In this document: positions 7,492 to 16,703 of the stretch, one piece after another
Layout of the letters: every line of letters begins with the position of its first letter
Numbering within the stretch: position 1 is the first letter of the stretch
Assembly: GCF_016758195.1 (NCBI RefSeq)
Contig: NZ_QYAC01000003.1
Coordinates: forward strand, 124,001-188,000
Reading direction: 5' to 3'
From: Leucobacter chromiireducens subsp. solipictus
GTDB taxonomy: Bacteria > Actinomycetota > Actinomycetes > Actinomycetales > Microbacteriaceae
DNA: 64,000 bases
Program-made: the position numbers and the translations under genes
Notes under the pieces: model-generated
What the model was told of the DNA's origin: nothing
Database searches by the model: none
Seen by the model: the letters and a program-made list of their open reading frames with translations, nothing else

Positions 7492-10193
7492 GCGCGCGGG
7501 CCTCCCATCGTGGGGTCAGTGCGGGGCAGACGGCGGGTCGGGGCATCGGGATCGGGATCGGGATCGGGCACTGCACCGTGATCCGGCGCGGCACCGTGAT
7601 CCGGCGCGGCACCGTGATCCGGCGCAGCGACCTGCGTCGTCGCCACGGATTCGTGCAGCTCCGTGCGCTCGGCGAGCATGGCCGTGCGCAGCTCCGAATC
7701 CTCGAGGTTGCCGACTTCCTGGGCGCTCGCGAAGCTCTGGCGGATGTATTCGACGACCACGAGGAACCCCATGATGAGCAGGCACCAGAGCACCCAGACC
7801 CCGAGCAGCGGTGCTTTTCCGCCGGGGAGCGCCCAGGCGATGACCGCGAGCGCCACGAGCCCGAGCGCACCGATGATGAGGGTGCCGCGCAGCAACGCGG
7901 GATAGTGCTGGGTGAAGGGTTGGGCGCGGCGCTCCAGGTCCGCGCGGTACTCGCCGCGGTTGCGGAGCGCGTGGATCACGTCGGGCAGGCGGTAGCCCGA
8001 ACCGACGACCTGCACCTTCTCTCCGATCAGCAGATCGGTCGCCGCGATCTGCCGGTTGAACAGCAGATTGAAGTTCGCGAGGCGGCGGCGCAGGATCATG
8101 CCGAGGAGGAACGCGACCGTCCCCATGAGCGCGAGCACGCCGACGAAGCGCCAGTAGTGACCGCCGGTGAATCCCGCGATCGTCTCCCGCATCGCGTCGA
8201 TGCCGTAGGAGAAGGGGAGCAGCGGGTAGATCGTGCGGAAGAAGCCGGGCATGAGCTCGATCGGGTAGAGGCCCGAGGCCCCGGGGATCTGCATGATCAC
8301 GAGCAGCACGCAGAGGCCGCGGCCGATGTGGCCGAACGCGACCGAGAGCGCGTAGATGATGCTGACGTAGACCAGCGCCGTGAAGAGGCCGGTCCCCACG
8401 TACGCGAGCGCGCTCGCCGTCTGAATGCCGATCACGAGGTTGCCGAGACAGACGATGAGCGCCTGGAGCATCGCGAGCGTGCCGAGCAGCATGAACCGCC
8501 CCAGGTACGCCTGGCGCACCGTGAGGCCCGGGATCCCCTCGGTGTCGACCTCCACCTTGAAGATCACCATCAGCACAAACGCGCCGATCCACAGCGACAG
8601 GTTCGTGAAGAGCGCCGCCATCGCCGAGCCGTAGTTCTCGATCGGGTACAGCGCCCGCTCGTTCACCGTGACGGGCGTCGCGATGAACTGTGAAATCTGC
8701 GCGGGATCGAGACCGGTCACCGTCTGGAGCGTGTTCCACTCCGAGGCCGATCCGAGCGCGAGGACGTCGGCGCGGGTGTTCTTCACTCCCGTCGCGATGT
8801 TCGCGAGGTCGGAATCGAAGTTTCCGACAGCCGCCGACGTCGATACCAGCTGGGTGTCGAGCCCGCGGAGGAGTTCGTCCGCCTGCGTGAGGGTCGCCTG
8901 CTGTGCCCCGATCGCCGCTCCGAAGGCACCGGCGCTCGCCGACAGCTGCGACATGGCGGCGTTGACGGCCGGCACGGTGTTCGTGATGATCGCGCGCATA
9001 TCGCCCGCGGCCCCCGCGGTGCCCTGCATCGCATCGTTCAGGGCGCCGCTCGCGTTCCGGATCGACTGGGCGGCGTCGCCGGCGCTGGTGTTCAGGGCCG
9101 TGAGATCTTGCAGGGTGGTCTGATGGGCGGCGTTCTGTGCCTGCAGGCCGTCGAGCGCGGACTGCAGCTGGGCGGACGTCTCGGGGCTGAGGCCGGAGGT
9201 CGCGAGGAGCGTCTGCAGCTGGGCGATCGTGGCCTCGTTCGCTTCGACGACCGCCGTGATCGCGGCGATCGACGAATCGGCGCGGGATCCGAGCTGGTCC
9301 AGGCTGTGGGTGAGCTCGGTGACGGAGGTGTGCGCGGAGGCGGTCGCGTCGGCGAGCAGCGTGGTGCCCGTGAGGTACGCGGAGCTCGCGGCGTCCGTGA
9401 ATGTGACGACCTGCTGCTGTGTTTCGGCGATGATCGACTGGGCTTGCGCGACGGCGACCTTGACGTCCGCGAGCGTGGCGTCGAGATCCCCGAGTGTGGT
9501 CCGCGCAGAGGTGAGGCCCCCGCGGGAGTCTTCGATGCCCTCCTGGAGTTTCGCGATACTCGCGCGGGCCTCCGTGAGTTCCTTCGTGGTGCGATCGAAG
9601 GCGTTCAGCGAGTTGGTGCGGGCGTTCAGGAGCTTGAGTTCGACGGAGTCGCCCGCGCCCTTCACCGCCTCGGTGGCGGCCTCGGCCACCTGCTCCTTGA
9701 ACGCGGTGGTGATCTGTGCGTCGAGGGTGGAGGCACCCACGTCGGTGATCTTCGGGGCGATCGCGCTCGCCTTCTCGTTCACGAAGTACTGCAGCGCGGG
9801 TTGGGTGAACTCGCCCGTGGTCATGCTCAGGAGGTCCGCGCTGAAGTCCGCGGGGATCACGATGGCGGCGTAGGCGTCGCCGCGCTTCACCGCGGTGTGT
9901 GCGGCCCCTTCCGCCATGAACTTCCAGCCCAGTTGGTCGTTCTCGCGGAGTTGCTCAACGACCTGCTCGCCGATGTTGACCTCGCCGGTCAGCTCGGATT
10001 CGGCGCCCTCGTCGAGGTTTGCGACCGCGATCGTGATGTTCGAGGTGTTCGCGTAGGGGTCCCAGAACGCGTTGATGTTGAACCAGGCGTAGAGTGCGGG
10101 CGTGACGAGGATCCCGATAACGATGACCCACGTCTTTCGGACGCGGACCAGCCTCATCACGTCCCGTTTGAATACCTGCCAGCTGTGTCTCAC
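7488..10193 (-). CDS. YhgE/Pip-domain membrane protein (first of pair), leaderless
   Basis: A 901-residue paralogue of the next gene: an N-terminal TM (TWVIVIGILVTPALYAWFNINAFWDPYANTSNITIAV), a long coiled-coil-rich exterior region, a C-terminal multi-helix ABC-2-like domain, and two more helices before a cytoplasmic tail. The tail carries a 6-residue repeat (AAPDHG) and a PDPDPD run encoded by tandem DNA repeats at 7544-7626. No Shine-Dalgarno lies before the GTG start. A -10 hexamer (TAGTGT) ends exactly 7 nt upstream, so translation probably starts on a leaderless mRNA. Expression should depend on the TetR protein encoded third in the operon. Confidence 0.87.
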   Translation of the reverse strand: MRHSWQVFKRDVMRLVRVRKTWVIVIGILVTPALYAWFNINAFWDPYANTSNITIAVANLDEGAESELTGEVNIGEQVVEQLRENDQLGWKFMAEGAAHTAVKRGDAYAAIVIPADFSADLLSMTTGEFTQPALQYFVNEKASAIAPKITDVGASTLDAQITTAFKEQVAEAATEAVKGAGDSVELKLLNARTNSLNAFDRTTKELTEARASIAKLQEGIEDSRGGLTSARTTLGDLDATLADVKVAVAQAQSIIAETQQQVVTFTDAASSAYLTGTTLLADATASAHTSVTELTHSLDQLGSRADSSIAAITAVVEANEATIAQLQTLLATSGLSPETSAQLQSALDGLQAQNAAHQTTLQDLTALNTSAGDAAQSIRNASGALNDAMQGTAGAAGDMRAIITNTVPAVNAAMSQLSASAGAFGAAIGAQQATLTQADELLRGLDTQLVSTSAAVGNFDSDLANIATGVKNTRADVLALGSASEWNTLQTVTGLDPAQISQFIATPVTVNERALYPIENYGSAMAALFTNLSLWIGAFVLMVIFKVEVDTEGIPGLTVRQAYLGRFMLLGTLAMLQALIVCLGNLVIGIQTASALAYVGTGLFTALVYVSIIYALSVAFGHIGRGLCVLLVIMQIPGASGLYPIELMPGFFRTIYPLLPFSYGIDAMRETIAGFTGGHYWRFVGVLALMGTVAFLLGMILRRRLANFNLLFNRQIAATDLLIGEKVQVVGSGYRLPDVIHALRNRGEYRADLERRAQPFTQHYPALLRGTLIIGALGLVALAVIAWALPGGKAPLLGVWVLWCLLIMGFLVVVEYIRQSFASAQEVGNLEDSELRTAMLAERTELHESVATTQVAAPDHGAAPDHGAAPDHGAVPDPDPDPDAPTRRLPRTDPTMGGPRA
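7544..7626. repeat. 18-bp x3 minisatellite plus GGGATC microsatellite in coding tail
   Basis: Three 18-nt units (7573-7590, 7591-7608, 7609-7626; the last differs at its final base) encode repeated AAPDHG. An adjoining GGGATC run (about 7544-7570) encodes the PDPDPD stretch. Both lie in the cytoplasmic C-terminus of the first YhgE protein and are in frame, so copy changes would alter tail length without a frameshift. Confidence 0.8.
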
Positions 10194-10199
10194 ACAACG

Positions 10200-10234
10200 A
10201 CACTAATAACTTGCACACGAGTGTGCAAGTTATT
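10200..10234 (-). promoter_or_regulatory. leaderless promoter inside a perfect 14-2-14 operator
   Basis: The palindrome has arms AATAACTTGCACAC (10205-10218) and its exact complement (10221-10234) around a 2-nt centre. On the minus strand TTGCAC (10228-10223), a 17-nt spacer and TAGTGT (10205-10200) form a promoter whose predicted start is base 10193, the G of the GTG codon. The operator covers the -35 and the whole spacer, so a bound TetR dimer would block RNA polymerase. Confidence 0.75.
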
Positions 10235-10294
10235 TCGGAAATTGCGGTCAAGCTGCGAGCGAATCTCGGTCATTTCGATAAATTTATGCATAGA

Positions 10295-10322
10295 CAATGA
10301 TTTAGTTTATGTTTAATCATTG
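10295..10322. promoter_or_regulatory. AT-rich region with inverted repeat, upstream of LAQTG gene
   Basis: CAATGATT (10295-10302) and AATCATTG (10315-10322) form an 8-bp inverted repeat with a 12-nt gap, in an unusually AT-rich block (about 10276-10322) within a very GC-rich chromosome. It lies about 105 nt before the LAQTG-protein start. It could be the promoter or operator of that operon; I cannot place -35/-10 boxes with confidence. Confidence 0.4.
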
Positions 10323-10428
10323 AAGCCTGTTGGTTGCCAGTGGAAGTTCATTCTCCATTGGGTGCCCGGAGAACGTTCGACGGTGCACGCAAAACCTGTG
10401 GAAGGCCGGGAGGGTGGGGGGAGATCGA

Positions 10429-11043
10429 GTGACCGACTCAACGAGGGGCGCGGTGCGCGCCGCGCTGTGTACCACAGTGCGGAGATGGGCTGTCGGATCG
10501 GCGGGGGTGCTCTTGGCCCTGTGTCTCGCCGTTGCTGGCGCAGCCGCCGCACACGCCAAACCGGCTCCCGAGTTTCGCGCACCGGACGGCGCGACAGCGG
10601 TCTGGATCGACATCGAGATTGAATCGCTCGATCCTGGCGCGGTGACGGGCTTCCTGCGCGCGGACGGGGTCCCGACGAGTCTGACGTTTGTCGCCTCTCC
10701 GACCGGTCTCACCGCCCAGGTGATCGACCCGTCGCCCAGCTTTTCCCTGGAACTCGTTGCGGAGACTCGTACCCAAGCTCGGGTCTCGGTCACCTTCGCC
10801 GATGCGGCGGGGAGTGTGCGCGGTGGAAGCAGTTCACTGGTCACCCTTCCCGCGAAATCGACGACCGTCGTGCCACCCGATCCGCCCACGGATGACCCGA
10901 CAGCGAACCGCCCCGAATCGCCGGGCTCATCGCTTGCGCAGACCGGCGCACACGCGGTCTGGGGTGTCGTGCTGATGGCGGCCGCGTGCGCTGCGGTTGG
11001 CCTCGGAATGGTGATGCGTCGCAGGAAGGGAGCCGCGCTGTGA
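10429..11043 (+). CDS. LAQTG-anchored exported protein
   Basis: This 204-residue protein has a signal peptide (about residues 1-43, ending AHA), an exposed region with a beta-sandwich look (residues 50-135), a Pro/Asp/Thr-rich linker (PPDPPTDDPT), and a C-terminal sorting signal: LAQTG at 169, a hydrophobic helix and an RRRK tail. It should be a class-E-type sortase substrate, as is usual in high-GC actinobacteria, though no sortase is in the window. The GTG at 10429 is preceded by GGGGGAG. The stop overlaps the start of the next gene (GTGA), so the pair is made together and may interact on the surface. Function unknown. Confidence 0.8.
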   Translation: MTDSTRGAVRAALCTTVRRWAVGSAGVLLALCLAVAGAAAAHAKPAPEFRAPDGATAVWIDIEIESLDPGAVTGFLRADGVPTSLTFVASPTGLTAQVIDPSPSFSLELVAETRTQARVSVTFADAAGSVRGGSSSLVTLPAKSTTVVPPDPPTDDPTANRPESPGSSLAQTGAHAVWGVVLMAAACAAVGLGMVMRRRKGAAL

Positions 11044-14000
11044 GGACGAAGTATCTGGCAGGTCTCGGCGTCGTTCTCACGAGCGTCCTCGCGTTGACGC
11101 TCTCGGCACCGGGACCGGCAGCCAACGCCACCGAGCGGAGTGCGACTCCCCGAGCGGGAGTCGTGCACGTCGCCGAGCAACTTGACGTGGTGACGGTTGA
11201 CCGGATGCCACTGGTCGAGAGCGGCACCGTGCGCGAACTGCCGATTGACGCCGGTGGCGTGGTGGCCCTTCCCGGAGTACCGGATGGTTCGGCACTCGTG
11301 CGCATCAGCGTGTTTCGTCCGAACCAGGCGGTCTCGGTCACTGCCACGGGGCGTACCGTCCTCGAGTCCGAAACCGGCAGGGATGCGTCAACGACAGTGT
11401 TGGTCCCCGTGCGCGATGGCGGTACGACGATCGCAGCGAGCGTCGCGGTCAACGCACGCGTCGAATTCCTGGCGCACTTCGGTGCCGATACCGAGACCCC
11501 CGGCGCCACGGTCGCCCTTCCTGCAGTAGTGAACCGCGTTGATTCGGCCGCGGGGACGGGGATCGACGCGCTCGGGCCGGAGCCTCAGCCGGTCAGTGTT
11601 GTCGGGGTGGGCGGGGTGCCGAGTACTGACGTCCGGGCAGTGCATGTGACCGCTGCCGTCGAGCTGCCGTCCCCGGGTACCGTCGCGATCTCCGGTCAGG
11701 AGATGAATCTGCCCGCCGGGCGGAGCGTCGTGACGACGATCGCGGCCGTGGATGCCGAAGGAAACGTCACCCTCAGCTCCAGCGCCGGGGGTCATCTCTC
11801 ACTCGATATTCGCGGCTGGGTGGCCGGTGCCACACAAGACATGAGCGCCGCGAACGCATTCGGGAGTTACGTGCCCAGCGAGGTCGCACTGTGGTCCGAA
11901 GCTCGCGTGGGCGCAGATGGAACGTCGTCCGTGGTGGTCCCGGGTGTGAAGGATCGAGCCATGAGTGTGGCGTTGGTCTCCGCAGCGGCGAGCGGATCCG
12001 GGCACCGATCCTTCCTCAACGTGGGCGACTCACCCGCCGGGAGAAGCCGCGGCGTGCTGGTGGATCCGCAGCAGGGTGCGCTTCCGCAGATCGAGCTCGT
12101 TGAAGCCGCAACCCCGGATACCGAGGTGTTTTCTCGCGGCGCTGCCGTCCAGGCCCGGGTCATGCCATTGGGAGACATCGTCGGAGCGCGCAGCGCGACC
12201 GCGGGCAGGGTGGACGTGACCCTGCAGGCCCCCGAGCAGGCAGACCTTGCCGAATCTGGAACACTCGAGCTGTCGGGTACGGTCCGGTCAGAGGCACCGG
12301 TGGATCGTGTTGAGCTCTTCGGGAACGGCGAACACATCGGAACGGCTGCCGTCGAATACTCCGACGAAGGGGCACACTGGCGGCTGATCACGTCGGCCCC
12401 GGCTGGCGGAGAAATCGAGTTTCGCGCCCAGGCGTTTGCCCGTGATGGTGGCACCGGCGACGCCCGTGGCGTGACGCAGGTGATGATGCCTGACGCCGAA
12501 GACATTGTGGTGAACGGGCGGACGGTTGTCGTCGACCCGAAGCAGATCACGGGCGTGGAACCGGGCCTCGTGAGTTTCGCTGCGGACCCGCAACTTACTC
12601 CCGGCGACATCATGGTCGCTGGCGTCTCGGAGCACACCCCAGACGGTGCGTTGCTCAGGATCGTTGCCACGCAGCGTACCGCTGACGGTTGGACCGTCAG
12701 GACGGAACAGGCTGCGCTGACCGACGCATTCGTGCAGGCCGAACACCGGGGCGAGTACTCTGCGTTCCCCGAGGGCACCGAGCTTCTTCCCCCGAAATCG
12801 AGTGACGACGACACCGACATCATCGATGACGGAGTCGACAACGTCGCGCTGGTCCCCGCGGACGACGTGGTGCCCGCGGCACCAGCCGCCGCGATGGCAC
12901 GCGGCGGTGCGGCACCCGCAGCCGCAGCACCGCGCTTGGGCGTCGAAGTCTCCAAGGAGTTGGTGCTCACGGGGACCGCGAAGCTCACGGTTCCCTTCAC
13001 GGGCAAGGGGAAGACCACGGATGTCTCGCGCGCAAACTCCGCACAGCAGAGTCAAGCGAAGAAAAAGGTCAAGCTTGAGGGCGGGCTGGCGTTTGACGCG
13101 GAAGTGCGGGCCTCGTTGGGGGTCGTCATGGTCCTCGACATTCAGGTCGACTGGAACTGGGGGATCCCGGATCCGTCGTTGACGTACTTCAAATCGGCGT
13201 TTACCGGCGGGTACTCGTACAACTACAAGGCGCAGATCTCAGGCTCGGCGAAGACCGCGTTCACCAAGGAACTCGCGAACCTGCGTTCGGCACCGATCAC
13301 GATTCCCGTCGGCGTGGTGCCGGTCGTGCTTGTTCCCGGAGCTACCGTCACCCTCGCCGGCGAAGCCAATGGTGAGTACAGTGTGAGCTTTGCTGATTCG
13401 GTTGAAAAGTCCTTCGAGTATGGGGCTGAATATCGGAATGGCACCTGGCGTCCGGTTGATGAGGTTTCGCCCGATACGCCAGCGAACGCGGAAAGTCAGT
13501 GTCTGGGATGGGGACAGCAGGTGACCGCGAGCGGCGAACTCGACGGGAAGATCACACTCGCGATCGCGGGCAACGTGAAGATCTATGGGATCCTCGGGCC
13601 GGAAGTCACCGCCAACGCCGGGGTCGAAGCAGGCATGGCGGCGAAGCTCTCAGGGGCCGACGGGACATTCACGATGTCGTCGAAGCGAGCGCTCCTTCTC
13701 GGCGCGGCGCTCGGCATCAATGCGAAAATGAAGGTCCTGGGATTCACGATCGGCGACACGTGGTCGCACACCGTCGCAGACGTGCGTATTCCGCTCTGGG
13801 AAACTGACGATGTCGTGATCCCCCTGTGCCCGGTCGAGGACGATGGAGAAGACGGTGAGGACGGTGATTCCGACCTGGTGCTTCTCCACGGCACCGTGAG
13901 CAGCGCCTCCACGACCGAACCGATTCCGGGTGCGAAGATCACGGTCACCGATAGTGCGGGCACGCAACATGACGCGGTGTCGGACGGGACAGGCGAGTAC

Positions 14001-14696
14001 GAGATCGAGGCGGCTGCTGGCGCGCTCTCGGTGGTCGTGGAAGCCGAGGGGTATATTCCGTTCACGCATACCGTTGAGGCGGGCGCCGGTGAGCAACGGC
14101 TGTTGAACGTGCGAATGTCGACGCGACTTGACGCGACGCAGTATCGCGCCGTCCTCACCTGGGGTGAGCACCCGCGGGATCTGGACTCGCATCTCGTGGG
14201 CCTGGACTCGTCCGGTTCCTATCACGTCTACTACTCAGCGAAAAACGCGCGGAGTTCGGAGACCGGCGAACTGATCGCTCAGCTCGACGTCGATGACGTG
14301 ACGGGATTTGGGCCCGAGACCACCACCTTCGCCGTGCAGCCCGATGGCGAGTACGCCTTTTTCGTGCACAACTACACCGGCGACCACGGGGAAGCGCGGC
14401 TCTCGACCTCCGGAGCGAACGTCGTGCTGTACCGGGGATCCGAGAAAGTGGGGGAATACGACGTCCCCAGCACGGGCGAGGGCCGGTACTGGAACGTGTT
14501 CAGCATTCGCGGCGGGGAAGTGATCGTCTCCAACGGTATCTCGGACACCCCGATCGCCGCCGGAGGCTCGGATACGTCGCAGGAATCGCTGAGCGGACCA
14601 GCGACGTCGTCACGGACTGGTGCTCCCGCCCCGCTTGCCGGAGCCCCGGATCTCCGAGAAGAGGTGCGCGAGGCGACCGAATCGGGAACAAAGTAG
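11040..14696 (+). CDS. large exported multidomain protein with regulatory-like and YfaP-like C-terminal domains
   Basis: A 1218-residue exported protein. A signal peptide (residues 1-30, ending ANA) is followed by beta-rich repeats, an Ig-like segment at about 410-480 (GTVRSEAPVDRVELFGNG), an Ala-rich linker at about 615-640, and a large beta domain at about 640-930. A carboxypeptidase-regulatory-like domain begins near 948 (HGTVSS...PGAKITVTDSAG...GEYEIEAAAG), and a YfaP-like domain near 1037 (LTWGEHPRDLDSHLVG). There is no membrane anchor or sorting motif. GTG 11040 overlaps the LAQTG gene's stop and has AGGAAGGGAG upstream. It may be held at the wall by its partner. Function not recognised. 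Confidence 0.78.
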   Translation: MRTKYLAGLGVVLTSVLALTLSAPGPAANATERSATPRAGVVHVAEQLDVVTVDRMPLVESGTVRELPIDAGGVVALPGVPDGSALVRISVFRPNQAVSVTATGRTVLESETGRDASTTVLVPVRDGGTTIAASVAVNARVEFLAHFGADTETPGATVALPAVVNRVDSAAGTGIDALGPEPQPVSVVGVGGVPSTDVRAVHVTAAVELPSPGTVAISGQEMNLPAGRSVVTTIAAVDAEGNVTLSSSAGGHLSLDIRGWVAGATQDMSAANAFGSYVPSEVALWSEARVGADGTSSVVVPGVKDRAMSVALVSAAASGSGHRSFLNVGDSPAGRSRGVLVDPQQGALPQIELVEAATPDTEVFSRGAAVQARVMPLGDIVGARSATAGRVDVTLQAPEQADLAESGTLELSGTVRSEAPVDRVELFGNGEHIGTAAVEYSDEGAHWRLITSAPAGGEIEFRAQAFARDGGTGDARGVTQVMMPDAEDIVVNGRTVVVDPKQITGVEPGLVSFAADPQLTPGDIMVAGVSEHTPDGALLRIVATQRTADGWTVRTEQAALTDAFVQAEHRGEYSAFPEGTELLPPKSSDDDTDIIDDGVDNVALVPADDVVPAAPAAAMARGGAAPAAAAPRLGVEVSKELVLTGTAKLTVPFTGKGKTTDVSRANSAQQSQAKKKVKLEGGLAFDAEVRASLGVVMVLDIQVDWNWGIPDPSLTYFKSAFTGGYSYNYKAQISGSAKTAFTKELANLRSAPITIPVGVVPVVLVPGATVTLAGEANGEYSVSFADSVEKSFEYGAEYRNGTWRPVDEVSPDTPANAESQCLGWGQQVTASGELDGKITLAIAGNVKIYGILGPEVTANAGVEAGMAAKLSGADGTFTMSSKRALLLGAALGINAKMKVLGFTIGDTWSHTVADVRIPLWETDDVVIPLCPVEDDGEDGEDGDSDLVLLHGTVSSASTTEPIPGAKITVTDSAGTQHDAVSDGTGEYEIEAAAGALSVVVEAEGYIPFTHTVEAGAGEQRLLNVRMSTRLDATQYRAVLTWGEHPRDLDSHLVGLDSSGSYHVYYSAKNARSSETGELIAQLDVDDVTGFGPETTTFAVQPDGEYAFFVHNYTGDHGEARLSTSGANVVLYRGSEKVGEYDVPSTGEGRYWNVFSIRGGEVIVSNGISDTPIAAGGSDTSQESLSGPATSSRTGAPAPLAGAPDLREEVREATESGTK

Positions 14697-14706
14697 GAAT
14701 CGGGGC

Positions 14707-15576
14707 TCAGGCAGCGGGTATGCCCGGGCCCCGAACCCCTGAGTTCCCCGGCGTCGAGGCAGCGGTCAGCGCCGCCGTCCCGAGCGGCACCACCATCGGA
14801 CTCCCGGCGACCGGATCCGGCACCACGAGGCACTCGAGGTCGAACACCTCACGCACCAGCTCCGCTGTGACGATCTCGTGTGGCGGCCCCTCGGCAACCA
14901 CCCGGCCATCCTTCATCGCGATGATGTGCGTGGCGTATCGGGCGGCGTGGTTCAGATCGTGCAGCACGGCCACGAGCGTGCGCCCCGCGCCGTGCAGACG
15001 GCGGAACAGTTCGAGCAGCTCGATCTGATGGGCGAGGTCGAGGAACGTGGTGGGCTCGTCGAGCAGGAGGAGCGGTGTGTCCTGCGCGAGCGCCATGGCC
15101 ACCCACACGCGCTGGCGTTGCCCACCCGACAGCTCATCCACCAGCCGCGACGAGAGCTCCGTCGTGTGGGTTGCGGCGAGCGCCGCCGCGACCGCGCGCG
15201 CATCGTCGGGCGACCACTGTCGGATCAGTCCCTGGTGCGGGTACCGGCCGCGTGAGACGAGATCCGCGACCACGATCCCGTCGGGCGCGAGCGACGATTG
15301 GGGGAGCAGCCCCACGCTGCGGGCGAACGCCTTCGCCGGCATCGAGTGCACGGCACGCCCGTCGAGCACCACCTGACCGGAGCTCGGCCGCAGCAACCGG
15401 GCGAGGGCGCGCAGCAGCGTCGACTTGCCACACGCGTTCGGGCCGACGATCACGGTGAACGAGTCGTCGGGGATCGCCACGGTCAGGCGCTCCGAGATGA
15501 TCCGCTGGTCGTAGGCGAGGGTCGCGTCGGTGCTGTGCAGTCGCGGGCGGGAAACGGGCGTCGCGTGATCGGGCAT
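14707..15576 (-). CDS. iron-siderophore ABC transporter, ATP-binding protein
   Basis: A 289-residue FecE/FepC-type ATPase. Walker A is GPNACGKST (about residues 45-53), the signature is LSGGQRQRVWVAMAL, Walker B is LLLLDEPTTFLD, and the H-loop is VLHDLNHA. The first Walker A Gly is replaced by Ala-Cys (PNACGKST), a variant known in this family. It would drive iron-siderophore import with the two permeases upstream on the same strand; a 47-nt gap separates it from the nearer one. It is the last gene of the iron operon. A Thr/Pro-rich tail extends past the family core. Confidence 0.9.
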   Translation of the reverse strand: MPDHATPVSRPRLHSTDATLAYDQRIISERLTVAIPDDSFTVIVGPNACGKSTLLRALARLLRPSSGQVVLDGRAVHSMPAKAFARSVGLLPQSSLAPDGIVVADLVSRGRYPHQGLIRQWSPDDARAVAAALAATHTTELSSRLVDELSGGQRQRVWVAMALAQDTPLLLLDEPTTFLDLAHQIELLELFRRLHGAGRTLVAVLHDLNHAARYATHIIAMKDGRVVAEGPPHEIVTAELVREVFDLECLVVPDPVAGSPMVVPLGTAALTAASTPGNSGVRGPGIPAA

Positions 15577-15623
15577 GCGTGGTCTTTCCAGGAGGTGGAG
15601 GGAACGGTATGGGGTGCGCCGGG

Positions 15624-16703
15624 CTACCGCCGACGGGTCTCGCGCACCAGCAGCCAGACGAAGTAGAGACCGCCGATCGACACGGTGACGATGCCCACCG
15701 GGAGCTGGAGCGGCGCAAACAGTCGCTGTGCGAGGCCGTCGCTCACGACGAGCACAAGCGCGCCGGTCACCCCCGCGGCGATGAGCCCGACGCCCGCGGA
15801 GCGGGTGAGTCGGCGCGCGATCTGCGGTGCGACGAGCGCGATAAACGCGATGGGCCCCGCGGAGGCGGTGACGAGCGCGGTGAGGGCCACGCCGACGAGG
15901 ATCGCGACGAGCCGGATCGCGGTGGGTCGCGAGCCCAGGGACCCGGCGGCGTCATCGCCGAGTTCGAGTACTCGCAGCGCCGGGGCCAGTGCGAGGGCGG
16001 GGACCAGCAGCAGGACCAGCACCCCGAGGACGGGCACGAGCGTGTCCACGGTGAGGCCGTTGAGTGAGCCGCTGCCCCAGACGGCCGCCGTGAGCTGTTC
16101 GCCGGGGGCGGCCTTCAGCATGAGATAGGTGTTGAACGCCGAGAGCATCGCCGAGACGCCGATGCCGACGATGATGAGGCGGAACCCCTGCACGCCGCGC
16201 CGATACGCCAGCACGAACACGACACCCGCGGTGAGGATCCCGCCGGTGAGCGCGCCGAGCGCAACGGCGACGTACCCGCCGCCGGTGATGAGCAGCACGA
16301 CGAGCGCACCGGAGTATGAGCCCGCCGAGAAACCAATGATGTCGGGGGATCCCAGCGGATTTCGCGTGAGCGACTGGAAGATCGCGCCGCTCATTCCGAG
16401 CGCGAGGCCGAACAGGGCGGCGAGCAGCGCCCGCGGTAAGCGCCACTCGCGCACCACCAGGACCGTGCCGTGATCGGCGGTGCCGAGCACCCCGCCCAGC
16501 ACCTCCGCGAGCGGGATGTCGGTGCTGCCGGATCCAATCGACACGACCATGGTCGCGCAGGTGAGCGCCGCGAGTATCGCGGTGACCACCACGCCGCGCA
16601 GCGACACGGTGAACGACCAGCGGCCCCGCTGTGCGGTGACCTGACGGCTTCCGAAATCCACGGAGGCGCCGGGGGCGGGGGTGGCTGCGGTCGATGTACT
16701 CAT
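15624..16703 (-). CDS. iron-siderophore ABC transporter permease (FecCD family)
   Basis: A 359-residue FecCD permease with about nine or ten TM helices. It has the family's conserved loops MSGAIFQSLTRNPLGSPDIIGFSAG and LELGDDAAGSLGSRP, and a conserved RRLTRSAG region near the end. The ATG at 16703 overlaps the stop of the preceding permease (ATGA). The two permeases are distinct paralogues and probably form the FepD/FepG-like heterodimer with the downstream ATPase. Confidence 0.9.
   Translation of the reverse strand: MSTSTAATPAPGASVDFGSRQVTAQRGRWSFTVSLRGVVVTAILAALTCATMVVSIGSGSTDIPLAEVLGGVLGTADHGTVLVVREWRLPRALLAALFGLALGMSGAIFQSLTRNPLGSPDIIGFSAGSYSGALVVLLITGGGYVAVALGALTGGILTAGVVFVLAYRRGVQGFRLIIVGIGVSAMLSAFNTYLMLKAAPGEQLTAAVWGSGSLNGLTVDTLVPVLGVLVLLLVPALALAPALRVLELGDDAAGSLGSRPTAIRLVAILVGVALTALVTASAGPIAFIALVAPQIARRLTRSAGVGLIAAGVTGALVLVVSDGLAQRLFAPLQLPVGIVTVSIGGLYFVWLLVRETRRR

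Noticed and set aside
7573-7626. Regular 18-bp repeats as a CRISPR-like array
   Set aside because: Units are directly adjacent without spacers and are in frame in a coding region.
5305-10193. YhgE pair as part of a type VII secretion locus
   Set aside because: No WXG100, EssB/EssC or other T7SS genes flank it; YhgE proteins are widely found without T7SS.
10295-10322. AT-rich inverted repeat as a terminator
   Set aside because: No gene ends nearby; it lies between divergent starts, so a promoter or operator role is more sensible.
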